A stretch of DNA of 64,000 nt from contig NZ_JAUOPN010000004.1 in the NCBI RefSeq assembly GCF_030547005.1, positions 124,001-188,000 on the forward strand, in the 5' to 3' direction. The DNA is from Maribacter sp. 1_MG-2023 (lineage in GTDB: Bacteria; Bacteroidota; Bacteroidia; Flavobacteriales; Flavobacteriaceae). Position 1 is the first letter of the stretch, and each line of letters begins with the position of its first letter. The notes under the pieces are model-generated. The model searched no databases, was not told the origin of the DNA, and worked only from the letters and a program-made list of their open reading frames with translations. Made by a program: the position numbers and the translations under genes. Positions 55,523 to 62,791 of this stretch are shown here, piece by piece.

Positions 55523-56626
55523 ATGAATAAATTAAAGAACCGATATCTTTCATTGGATGTTTTTAGGGGGATGGATGTTGCGCTTATGATTATAGTGAAC
55601 TCCCCCGGAAATGGAGACACTAGTTTCGGAATTTTAAAACATGCCGTTTGGAACGGATTTACACTTACGGATTTAGTCTTTCCTACTTTTTTGTTCGTTG
55701 TTGGTAATGCCATGAGTTTTAGTATGAAAAAATACGAAGCAGAAGGTAGTGGTGCATTTTTGAAAAAGGTATTTAAACGCTTTTCTATCATTTTTATACT
55801 AGGTTTTTTAATGTATTGGTTTCCATTTTTTGAAGATGGTGGTTTAAAACCGATTGCCGAAACCAGAATTTTCGGAGTATTACAGCGAATTGCACTATGC
55901 TACTTATTTGCATCAATTCTACTAAATTATTTTAAAACAAAATCTGTTTTGATTTTTAGCGCTTTGGCTTTAGTAGGGTATCATATTATACTGTTGGAAT
56001 TCGGCGACTTATCATTGACAGGGAATGCAGTATTAAAACTTGACGAATTTCTTATTGGCGCAAACCATATGTACCATGGTAATGGCGGCGTTGCTTTTGA
56101 CCCCGAAGGATTACTAAGCACCTTACCTGCCATAGTAAATGTTATTGCAGGGTACTTTACCGGGAAATTCATTCAAAAGAGTGGTCAAAATTTTGAAACG
56201 ATCGCCAAACTTATTATGGCTGCTGGTCTTTTAATTATCGTAGGATTTGCCTGGGATTTAATATTCCCATTCAACAAAAAATTATGGTCCAGCTCTTTTG
56301 TATTACTTACTAGCGGAATAGACATATTTATCATAGCCGTTTTAATCTATCTATTAGATATGTCCAAACCCGGCAAATGGACCTACTTCTTCGAGGTCTT
56401 TGGTAGAAACACCCTATTCATCTACCTATTATCAGAATTATTCATTATCAGCTTAGCAGAGATATCTATAAATGGTACAAACGCTTATAACTGGATAGCA
56501 GATAATATTTTCATCGCCACAGCTGGTGATTATTTCGGCTCGCTGTTATTTGCTTTATGGATAATGTTTACCTGCTGGCTTGTTGGTTATATTATGGATA
56601 AGAAAGGAGTATACATAAAAGTATAA
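55523..56626 (+). CDS. HGSNAT-like membrane acyltransferase (DUF5009/DUF1624)
   Basis: 367 residues with about ten hydrophobic helices. The N-terminus RYLSLDVFRGMDVALMIIVNSPG and FTLTDLVFPTFLFVVGNAMSFS are the signature of bacterial relatives of heparan-alpha-glucosaminide N-acetyltransferase, followed by RIFGVLQRIALCYLFAS. These are proposed to transfer acetyl groups across the inner membrane to sugars; the target is unknown. It is close to surface-sugar genes (galE, aminotransferase, waaA) but not coupled with them. Confidence 0.83.
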   Translation: MNKLKNRYLSLDVFRGMDVALMIIVNSPGNGDTSFGILKHAVWNGFTLTDLVFPTFLFVVGNAMSFSMKKYEAEGSGAFLKKVFKRFSIIFILGFLMYWFPFFEDGGLKPIAETRIFGVLQRIALCYLFASILLNYFKTKSVLIFSALALVGYHIILLEFGDLSLTGNAVLKLDEFLIGANHMYHGNGGVAFDPEGLLSTLPAIVNVIAGYFTGKFIQKSGQNFETIAKLIMAAGLLIIVGFAWDLIFPFNKKLWSSSFVLLTSGIDIFIIAVLIYLLDMSKPGKWTYFFEVFGRNTLFIYLLSELFIISLAEISINGTNAYNWIADNIFIATAGDYFGSLLFALWIMFTCWLVGYIMDKKGVYIKV

Positions 56627-56633
56627 AGAAACA

Positions 56634-56987
56634 TTATTGATATCGATTACAATACCACACCTTTTTATACTCCCGCTTTAAAATCAATAATGTGACCTGA
56701 TCTGCTACATCTACAGTATCGGTAATTTCAATATTATGAAATGCACTTTCTGGAATATCCATGATGTACATTAAGTTTAGATATTCAGCAAAATGCTCCA
56801 TCATTAAGTAATATACCTTCTCACGAATAAGCGCTATAAAATCAGAATGACCTAATATTTCAGGTATTTGCAACGGAATATTGGCAAGAACAAAATCCTT
56901 CTCTACCTGATGCTTCAATTTTTCAAAAAGAGAATCACCAATAGCAACTTGCATTAATTGCTCACTATTTTCAACATTCAACTTCAT
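56634..56987 (-). CDS. Hypothetical cytoplasmic protein
   Basis: 117 residues without signal peptide or membrane helix. Mostly helical at the N-terminus (NSEQLMQVAIGDSLFEKLKHQVEKDF) with NIPLQIPEILGHSDFIALIREKVYYLMMEHFAEYLNLMYIMDIPE in the middle; ends with beta-like DQVTLLILKREYKKVWYCNRYQ. No family recognised. Convergent with the acyltransferase (7-nt gap) and 48 nt upstream of the amidohydrolase, same strand. The start is the first ATG of the frame. Confidence 0.7.
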   Translation of the reverse strand: MKLNVENSEQLMQVAIGDSLFEKLKHQVEKDFVLANIPLQIPEILGHSDFIALIREKVYYLMMEHFAEYLNLMYIMDIPESAFHNIEITDTVDVADQVTLLILKREYKKVWYCNRYQ

Positions 56988-57035
56988 GTCACACCTACAT
57001 TCTTTACTCCATCTAACAGAAAGTAATCTAAAAGA

Positions 57036-58307
57036 TTATTGCTTATACACAACACCCTCTTTCATAACAAAAATAACATCCGTTAATGTTTCTACATTAT
57101 CTAACGGGTTTTCATTTACAGCAACTATATCGGCTAAATAACCTTCTTTGATTTGACCTAATTCTTTTTCGCCTAAAAGCATTGCATTTGTAATTGTAGC
57201 TGAACGTAACGCTTCTATGATAGGCATACCTGCTTTGTTCATGTAGATAAATTCTTTAGCATTATCTCCATGAGGAGAAACTCCAGAGTCAGTACCAAAA
57301 GCGATGCTCACCCCTTTTTTATACGCTTTTGCAAAAGTTGCATTCAATTTAGGACCAATCTCCAAAGCTTTCTTAGCTACAACAGGTGGTAAGTAGTTTG
57401 GTATTTTTGCCAACCTAGCCGCTTCTTGACCTGCAGATATCGTAGGTACCATATAGGTATTATACTTAATCATTAATTCCATCGTTTCCTCTGACATCAA
57501 GGTACCATGCTCAATAGTTTTAATTCCTCCTAAAATTGCTCTTTGCATACCTTCATCACCATGCGCGTGAGCCGCTGTAAGCATACCGTAATCTTTAGCT
57601 GTTTCTGTAATTGCTTTTATTTCTTCAATAGTAAACTGAGGGTTCTGACCGTTTTTAGCAACACTTAAAACACCACCAGTTGCAGTTATCTTAATTACAT
57701 CTGCACCATCTTTATAACGTTGGCGAACCGCTTTTCTGCCATCTGCGGGTGAATTGACTACACCTTCTTTTGGTCCCGGATCACCCATTAATTCATTACT
57801 TCTACCGTTAGTTGGATCTGCATGACCACCCGTGGTAGCAAGTGCTTTACCTGCTGTAAAAATACGTGGACCAACAACAGTACCTTTGTTAATTGCATTC
57901 TTCAAGGCAATATTCACTCCTGACCCACCTAAATCACGTACGGTTGTAAACCCGGCCATTAATGTTCTTTTTGCATATACGGTAGATTCAAATGCTACAT
58001 CAGCTTCATTCATGGTAAAAGCCTCTAAATATCTTGACGGACTAGACTCACTTTCAATGTGCACATGCATATCTATAAAACCTGGTAAAATGGTCTTAGA
58101 CTTTAAATCTACCACCTGATCTTGATCACCGCCAGCTACAAAACCATTTTTAATTTCTATAATCTTGTTACCTGAAATAACAATTGTTTTCTCAGACAAG
58201 ATTTTACCCGATTCAACATCTACAATTTTACCGCATTGAAGATATGAGTCTTGTGCAGTTGCGCCTGTAAATACCAGTAAAACTAAAAGAAATAATAATT
58301 TTTTCAT
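57036..58307 (-). CDS. Exported amidohydrolase (prolidase/imidazolonepropionase-like)
   Basis: 423 residues. Signal peptide 1-18 (LLVLLVFTGATAQ). A complete amidohydrolase TIM barrel with binuclear-metal ligands: GFIDMHVHIES (HxH), VIKITATGG (carbamylated Lys), TAAHAHGDEGMQ, GIKTIEHGTLM and FGTDSGVSPHGDN (final Asp). This set resembles the Xaa-Pro/Xaa-Arg dipeptidase and imidazolonepropionase-related group; a periplasmic dipeptidase role is most plausible. Substrate not proven. A 36-bp perfect palindrome lies 20 nt upstream. Confidence 0.88.
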   Translation of the reverse strand: MKKLLFLLVLLVFTGATAQDSYLQCGKIVDVESGKILSEKTIVISGNKIIEIKNGFVAGGDQDQVVDLKSKTILPGFIDMHVHIESESSPSRYLEAFTMNEADVAFESTVYAKRTLMAGFTTVRDLGGSGVNIALKNAINKGTVVGPRIFTAGKALATTGGHADPTNGRSNELMGDPGPKEGVVNSPADGRKAVRQRYKDGADVIKITATGGVLSVAKNGQNPQFTIEEIKAITETAKDYGMLTAAHAHGDEGMQRAILGGIKTIEHGTLMSEETMELMIKYNTYMVPTISAGQEAARLAKIPNYLPPVVAKKALEIGPKLNATFAKAYKKGVSIAFGTDSGVSPHGDNAKEFIYMNKAGMPIIEALRSATITNAMLLGEKELGQIKEGYLADIVAVNENPLDNVETLTDVIFVMKEGVVYKQ

Positions 58308-58326
58308 AAGAGGTGGTCTTTAAATT

Positions 58327-58362
58327 AAATAAGGGGAAATATAGCTATATTTCCCCTTATTT
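58327..58362 (-). terminator. Perfect 36-bp palindrome, probable galE terminator
   Basis: AAATAAGGGGAAATATAG followed immediately by its exact reverse complement (no loop bases). It lies 22 nt after the galE stop on the minus strand and 20 nt before the amidohydrolase start. The flanking T-rich run supports termination, but it could also bind a dimeric protein. Confidence 0.7.
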
Positions 58363-58383
58363 ATATTGTTAAACCTGAAAAAA

Positions 58384-59400
58384 TCAGTCACGTATTTTCT
58401 GTTCCCAGATCCACGCATAATTCATAGCTTCCTCTAAAGTATATTCTGCTTTCCATCCTAAAACTTTATTTGCTTTAGTGGTATCTGCATAAGCACTGGT
58501 AATATCACCTGGTCTTCTATCAACTATTTTATAGTTCAATTTTCGTCCAGATACTTTTTCAAAACTTTTTATCGCCTCTAATACCGAACTACCTGTTCCG
58601 GTACCTACATTAAAAACTTCAAAATTAGATTCGTTTTTTTCGTTCATCAAACGTTCTAATGCAACCACATGGGCTTTAGCCAAATCTACCACATAAATAT
58701 AATCTCTTATACATGTGCCATCTGGCGTAGGGTAATCATCTCCAAAAACGGATAACTGATCCCTTAATCCAATACCAGTTTGCGTAATAAAAGGTACTAA
58801 GTTTTGAGGAACACCTATTGGTAATTCACCAATCTCTCCACTTGGGTGTGCTCCCATTGGGTTAAAATAACGTAATGCAATTGCATTTAAACTAGGAGTA
58901 ACTTTACAGGTATCTGCAATAATCTCTTCGCCCATTTGCTTTGTATTACCATATGGCGATTCTGCAACCTTAACTGGTGCATCTTCTGTAATCGGCATTT
59001 TATCTGCCTGACCATAAACCGTACAAGAAGAGCTAAAAATAAAACTAGCCTTGTTCTTTTTACAAAGTTCTTTTAATATGTAAACTAACGTACCAATATT
59101 GTTTTCATAATACAACAATGGTTTCTCTACACTTTCCCCTACTGCTTTAGAGGCAGCAAAATGGATAACGCCAGCAACATCTTGATATCGTTGAAAAAAG
59201 TTTTCAACTTTATGTTTTTCTTTTAAATCTAACTTTTCATAAAGCGGCTTTTTACCTGTGATAGCTTTAATACCATCAAGTACATTTTCATCAGAGTTAG
59301 AGCAATCATCTATAATGACCACTTCGAACCCTTTATTTTGAAGCTCCACTACTGTGTGAGAACCGATAAAACCTAATCCGCCTGTTACTAATACTTTCAT
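58384..59400 (-). CDS. galE: UDP-glucose 4-epimerase
   Basis: 338 residues. NAD-binding VTGGLGFIGSHTVVELQ at the N-terminus, catalytic triad SSSCTVYGQ and SPYGNTKQMGEEI (Tyr-x3-Lys), and IRDYIYVVDLAKAHVVAL. Complete GalE of the extended SDR family. It interconverts UDP-glucose and UDP-galactose, supplying galactose for envelope glycans or central metabolism. Preceded by a minus-strand TAAATTTG element (59424-59431); the DegT aminotransferase ends 44 nt upstream on the same strand. Confidence 0.96.
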   Translation of the reverse strand: MKVLVTGGLGFIGSHTVVELQNKGFEVVIIDDCSNSDENVLDGIKAITGKKPLYEKLDLKEKHKVENFFQRYQDVAGVIHFAASKAVGESVEKPLLYYENNIGTLVYILKELCKKNKASFIFSSSCTVYGQADKMPITEDAPVKVAESPYGNTKQMGEEIIADTCKVTPSLNAIALRYFNPMGAHPSGEIGELPIGVPQNLVPFITQTGIGLRDQLSVFGDDYPTPDGTCIRDYIYVVDLAKAHVVALERLMNEKNESNFEVFNVGTGTGSSVLEAIKSFEKVSGRKLNYKIVDRRPGDITSAYADTTKANKVLGWKAEYTLEEAMNYAWIWEQKIRD

Positions 59401-59423
59401 TTATAATGCTGTTTGAACGTTAT

Positions 59424-59431
59424 CAAATTTA
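59424..59431 (-). promoter_or_regulatory. -7 element upstream of galE
   Basis: Minus strand reads TAAATTTG (TAnnTTTG); a TTTG lies about 24 nt further upstream, slightly beyond the usual spacing. galE may also be read through from the aminotransferase. Confidence 0.4.
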
Positions 59432-59444
59432 AAAAACTACACCA

Positions 59445-60599
59445 CTACCCGTTTACAAATCCGATAATTAACTCAGTTATGTAGTTAATCTGTTCTTCAT
59501 CTAATTCTGTATGCATAGGCAAAGACAGTACTTCTGTCACCAATTGATTCGTCACAGGAAAATCTTTTTCCTTATAACGATCATCTAGATAAGCTTTCTG
59601 CTTATGTAACGGAATTGGGTAATAGACACCAAATGGAACTTCATTTTCAGCTAAAAATTGCCCTAGTTCATCTCTTTTACCATTTGTAATTCTCAAAGTG
59701 TATTGATGAAAAACGTGACAATCGCACACATCGCAAATTCCCTCACAATTATTTACCGTTACTGGCGTAATAATATGTTCTTGACCCTCAAATGCTTTTG
59801 AATACGCACGAGCGGCATTTCTTCTTGCATCGCAATAACCATCTAGCTTAGGTAATTTAGCTCTCAATACTGCGGCTTGTATAGAATCTAACCTTGAATT
59901 AACACCAACTACATCATGGTGGTAACGTTCGTACATACCATGATTAACAATACCTCTTAAGGTATGAGCCAATTCATCATCATTGGTGAAAATTGCTCCA
60001 CCATCTCCATAACACCCTAAATTTTTAGAAGGAAAGAAGGATGTTGCACCTACATTACCCATGCTTCCTGCCATGTGCTTTGAACCATCTTTTGAAAGAT
60101 ATTTAGCTCCTATTGCCTGAGCATTATCTTCAATAACGAACAAATCATGTTTTTTCGCCAAATCAAGAATAGCATCCATATTGGCACATTGACCAAATAA
60201 ATGAACAGGAACTATAGCCTTCGTTTTTGGCGTTATTGCTTTTTCTATAGCTTCTATATTTATATTGAACGTATCTGGATAAACATCTACCAAAACCGGA
60301 GTCAGTTGTAACAATGCAATGACCTCTACTGTTGCAGCAAAAGTAAAATCTGCAGTAATAACCTCATCGCCAGGTTTCAAACCTAAACCCATCATTGCAA
60401 TCTGCAAAGCATCAGTACCATTGGCACATGGTATTACATGCTTAACCTGAAGATAATCTTCTAGCTCCTTCTGAAAAGCATGAACCTCTGGCCCGTTTAT
60501 AAATGCCGACGTTTCTAAAATTTGAGTTATAGAAGTATTGACTTGATCTTTAATTTCTTGGTATTGACCACCTAGGTCTACCATTTGTATCTTTTTCAT
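59445..60599 (-). CDS. DegT/DnrJ/EryC1/StrS-type sugar aminotransferase
   Basis: 384 residues. PLP-dependent fold: GTDALQIAMMGLGLKPGDEVI, HLFGQCANMDAI, VIEDNAQAIGA and the Schiff-base Lys192 in FFPSKNLGCYGDGG. Family members aminate nucleotide-linked keto-sugars for O-antigen, capsule or glycoprotein glycans. Unusual: a cysteine cluster C285-x3-C289-x2-C292-x-C294 followed by H295 lies just before the conserved HQYTLR strand. It shares the strand with galE (44-nt gap). The exact sugar product cannot be inferred. Confidence 0.88.
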   Translation of the reverse strand: MKKIQMVDLGGQYQEIKDQVNTSITQILETSAFINGPEVHAFQKELEDYLQVKHVIPCANGTDALQIAMMGLGLKPGDEVITADFTFAATVEVIALLQLTPVLVDVYPDTFNINIEAIEKAITPKTKAIVPVHLFGQCANMDAILDLAKKHDLFVIEDNAQAIGAKYLSKDGSKHMAGSMGNVGATSFFPSKNLGCYGDGGAIFTNDDELAHTLRGIVNHGMYERYHHDVVGVNSRLDSIQAAVLRAKLPKLDGYCDARRNAARAYSKAFEGQEHIITPVTVNNCEGICDVCDCHVFHQYTLRITNGKRDELGQFLAENEVPFGVYYPIPLHKQKAYLDDRYKEKDFPVTNQLVTEVLSLPMHTELDEEQINYITELIIGFVNG

Positions 60600-60623
60600 C
60601 TGTTATAATTACATGAAGTGACA

Positions 60624-60631
60624 CAAAAATA
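60624..60631 (-). promoter_or_regulatory. -7 element upstream of the aminotransferase
   Basis: Minus strand reads TATTTTTG (TAnnTTTG), about 25 nt before the ATG; -33 box unclear. Confidence 0.4.
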
Positions 60632-60688
60632 CGAAACAGACGACACTAATTTTATGGAAGAAACGTAATTTAGCCTAAAAGCATCTGT

Positions 60689-61936
60689 TTGAACTTTATC
60701 TATAATCTTCTTGTCATTAGTGCATCTACCATTTTAAAGGTATTGGCATTGGTGAATTCAAAACTATCGCTATTTGTAAAGGGCAGAAAAGAAACAATTT
60801 CTCTAATTAATCAATCTATCTCAAAAGAAGCCAGGGTTATTTGGATTCATGCAGCATCTTTAGGAGAGTACGAACAAGGTTTACCTGTTATTGAACAATT
60901 AAAAATTCATCATCCTACACATAAAATAGTACTTACTTTTTTTTCTCCCTCAGGATACGAAGTAAAAAAGAATAGCAAAATAGCCGATGTTATTTGCTAC
61001 CTACCTATGGATACAAAGCGGAAAGTAAAATCCTTTTTGACAGCCGCACACCCAGATATCGCCATTTTTATTAAATATGAAATATGGCCCAACTACTTAA
61101 ATGCCTTAAAAAAAGCTGATACTCCAACCTATTTAATTTCAGCATTATTTAAAGAAAATCAAATTTATTTTAAGTGGTATGGTGGTTTTATGCGCAACGC
61201 ATTAAATAACTTCTCGCAGTTTTTTGTGCAAAACGAAAAATCGAAATCATTATTAAATTCCGTTGGATACACTAATATAACCATTGCCGGAGATACTCGT
61301 TTTGATAGAGTAAGTGAAATAGTAGAACGTGACAACAAATTAGATTTCATGACCCGCTTTAAAAATGATAAGTACTGCTTTGTAGCAGGAAGCACATGGG
61401 CAGAAGACGAAAAAATCATCATAGATTACATTAATAACAACATACACCCAATCAAGTTTGTTATAGCTCCGCACACCATTAAAGACAATCATATTGAAGA
61501 GATTATAGCAGCTATTGACAAAAAAGTAATACGCTATACAGAAATGAAGAATGCACCTTTAGCTGAATATGATGTAATCGTTATTGACACCATAGGTATT
61601 TTGAACAAAGTATATAGCTATGCCAACATCGCATATGTAGGTGGCGGTTTTGCTACAGGGTTACACAACACATTAGAACCAGCTGTCTTCGGTATCCCGG
61701 TTATTATAGGTCCACAGTTTGATGGATTTGCCGAGGCAGAAGAATTGGTACAATTAGGAGGTGTCATTTCTATAAAGAACGATAATGAATTTCAAGAGCA
61801 TGCAGATAAGTGCTTTGAAGATAATAACTACAGGTCAAAAACCGGTCGTATAAACACAGGCTACATCAAAGAAAAAGCTGGTGCCACCGAACGTATTGTT
61901 TCTGAATTAAATGCAGTTTTAACATCGAATAATTAA
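60689..61936 (+). CDS. waaA: 3-deoxy-D-manno-octulosonic acid (Kdo) transferase
   Basis: 415 residues beginning with TTG at 60689 (M/LNFIYNLLVISASTILKVLA), which restores the N-terminal membrane helix expected of the family; no ATG upstream fits. GT-B fold: WIHAASLGEYEQGLPVIEQL in the N-terminal domain, IFIKYEIWPNYLNAL, FVAGSTWAEDE, and YVGGGFATGLHNTLEPAVFGIPVIIGP with the nucleotide-sugar site. It adds Kdo to lipid A on the inner face of the inner membrane. Divergent from the aminotransferase. No terminator is seen downstream. Confidence 0.95.
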   Translation: MNFIYNLLVISASTILKVLALVNSKLSLFVKGRKETISLINQSISKEARVIWIHAASLGEYEQGLPVIEQLKIHHPTHKIVLTFFSPSGYEVKKNSKIADVICYLPMDTKRKVKSFLTAAHPDIAIFIKYEIWPNYLNALKKADTPTYLISALFKENQIYFKWYGGFMRNALNNFSQFFVQNEKSKSLLNSVGYTNITIAGDTRFDRVSEIVERDNKLDFMTRFKNDKYCFVAGSTWAEDEKIIIDYINNNIHPIKFVIAPHTIKDNHIEEIIAAIDKKVIRYTEMKNAPLAEYDVIVIDTIGILNKVYSYANIAYVGGGFATGLHNTLEPAVFGIPVIIGPQFDGFAEAEELVQLGGVISIKNDNEFQEHADKCFEDNNYRSKTGRINTGYIKEKAGATERIVSELNAVLTSNN

Positions 61937-62111
61937 ATTATATTCAATTAACTACCCCCAATATTATTTAACAAACCATTTTCATAACTACTAGTTATTG
62001 TATAGAAAACATACTTTACACAGATACTTTCTATACGTTAATCGATTTTACCCTCCTATTTAACAGCACTTTAGGTTAGATCTACCATATTGAAAGCAGA
62101 ACAATAGAACA
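61937..62111. other. Intergenic region without recognised features
   Basis: 175 nt between waaA and the first small ORF. It is AT-rich with no hairpin terminator and no exact TAnnTTTG; transcription of the small ORFs might begin here or read through from waaA. Confidence 0.4.
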
Positions 62112-62249
62112 ATGATTATGGAACAAGAACTAACTTCAGGAGTTAAAATACTCAATGGAATTCTTAAATTAATGGTAACCTGCTTGGTGATAATACTTTT
62201 ATCGGTACCCTTGGCAGGAATTGCAGATTGGTTAAATCTAATTAAATAG
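62112..62249 (+). CDS. Putative 45-residue single-helix membrane protein
   Basis: ATG at 62112 (or 62118) to TAG. A short polar N-terminus (EQELTSGVKILNGILK) precedes one hydrophobic helix (MVTCLVIILLSVPLAGI) and a short WLNLIK tail. Too short for routine gene callers, and coding status is unproven; the hydrophobic pattern and the partner ORF downstream are the support. No family recognised. Confidence 0.4.
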   Translation: MIMEQELTSGVKILNGILKLMVTCLVIILLSVPLAGIADWLNLIK

Positions 62250-62483
62250 ATGCTACCATCACATTACCGGCAAATGCTACAATATGTAGTGAAAGTTTAT
62301 AGCGTGTTGTATTTCAGATATCGACAAGATACCTTTTTCAAGGTTGAAATGCACATTTCAAAAACCTTAAACCACTAAAAAGTAGGATTATACAGCTAAT
62401 CATGAGAATTTTACAACATTTTATATGGAATTGTTGCTTAATTCAGCTAACTTTAGTAATGTAACTTTAAAGTAGGTAATGTT
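62250..62483. other. Spacer between the two small membrane ORFs
   Basis: 234 nt. A 34-codon frame (62274-62378) and shorter ones exist but look random. TTTCAAGGTTGAAATGCACATTTCAAAAACCTT has weak dyad character. No tRNA or strong hairpin seen. Confidence 0.3.
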
Positions 62484-62606
62484 ATGAACAATTTATCATT
62501 TAAAACCGGAGTAGAAACTTATCTATCCGTGCTCGTAATTGCAATGCATGCATTTTTAGCTGTAGTTGTAGTAGGAGCTTTTTTAGCCCTTTTGGGGATT
62601 GTCTAA
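62484..62606 (+). CDS. Putative 40-residue single-helix membrane protein
   Basis: ATG at 62484 to TAA. Polar N-terminus (NNLSFKTGVETYLS) then a continuous hydrophobic helix (VLVIAMHAFLAVVVVGAFLALLGIV) reaching the C-terminus. Same architecture as the ORF at 62112: polar start with S/T-G-V about residues 8-10, then one helix. It ends just before an intrinsic terminator, which supports it being transcribed. Coding status unproven. Confidence 0.42.
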   Translation: MNNLSFKTGVETYLSVLVIAMHAFLAVVVVGAFLALLGIV

Positions 62607-62650
62607 TCTTTTAAAACCAAACCCTTATTGAAAAAAAATTACTTTATAAA

Positions 62651-62682
62651 AAATGCCCCTTACTCAAGGGGCATTTTTTATA
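62651..62682 (+). terminator. Terminator downstream of the small membrane ORFs
   Basis: Stem AAATGCCCCTT / AAGGGGCATTT (11 bp), loop ACTC, then a T tract; on the plus strand it closes the transcript of the small ORFs. Confidence 0.85.
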
Positions 62683-62737
62683 TGATCAATTCATGTAATA
62701 TTTAATCTTATAATTCTTCTAAAATTATTAAAGAAAA

Positions 62738-62774
62738 ACAAAAGGGCTGTTGATTTAGAAATCAACAGCCCTTT
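62738..62774 (-). terminator. Terminator of the GH16 gene
   Basis: Stem AAAGGGCTGTTGAT / ATCAACAGCCCTTT (14 bp) with loop TTAGAA; on the minus strand it is followed by TGTTTTTCTTT, 17 nt after the GH16 stop. Confidence 0.88.
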
Positions 62775-62791
62775 ATATAAACCAAATGTTA

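Noticed and set aside
62274-62378. 34-codon frame between the two small membrane ORFs
   Set aside because: No hydrophobic pattern, no ribosome-binding signal and no feature distinguishing it from random sequence.
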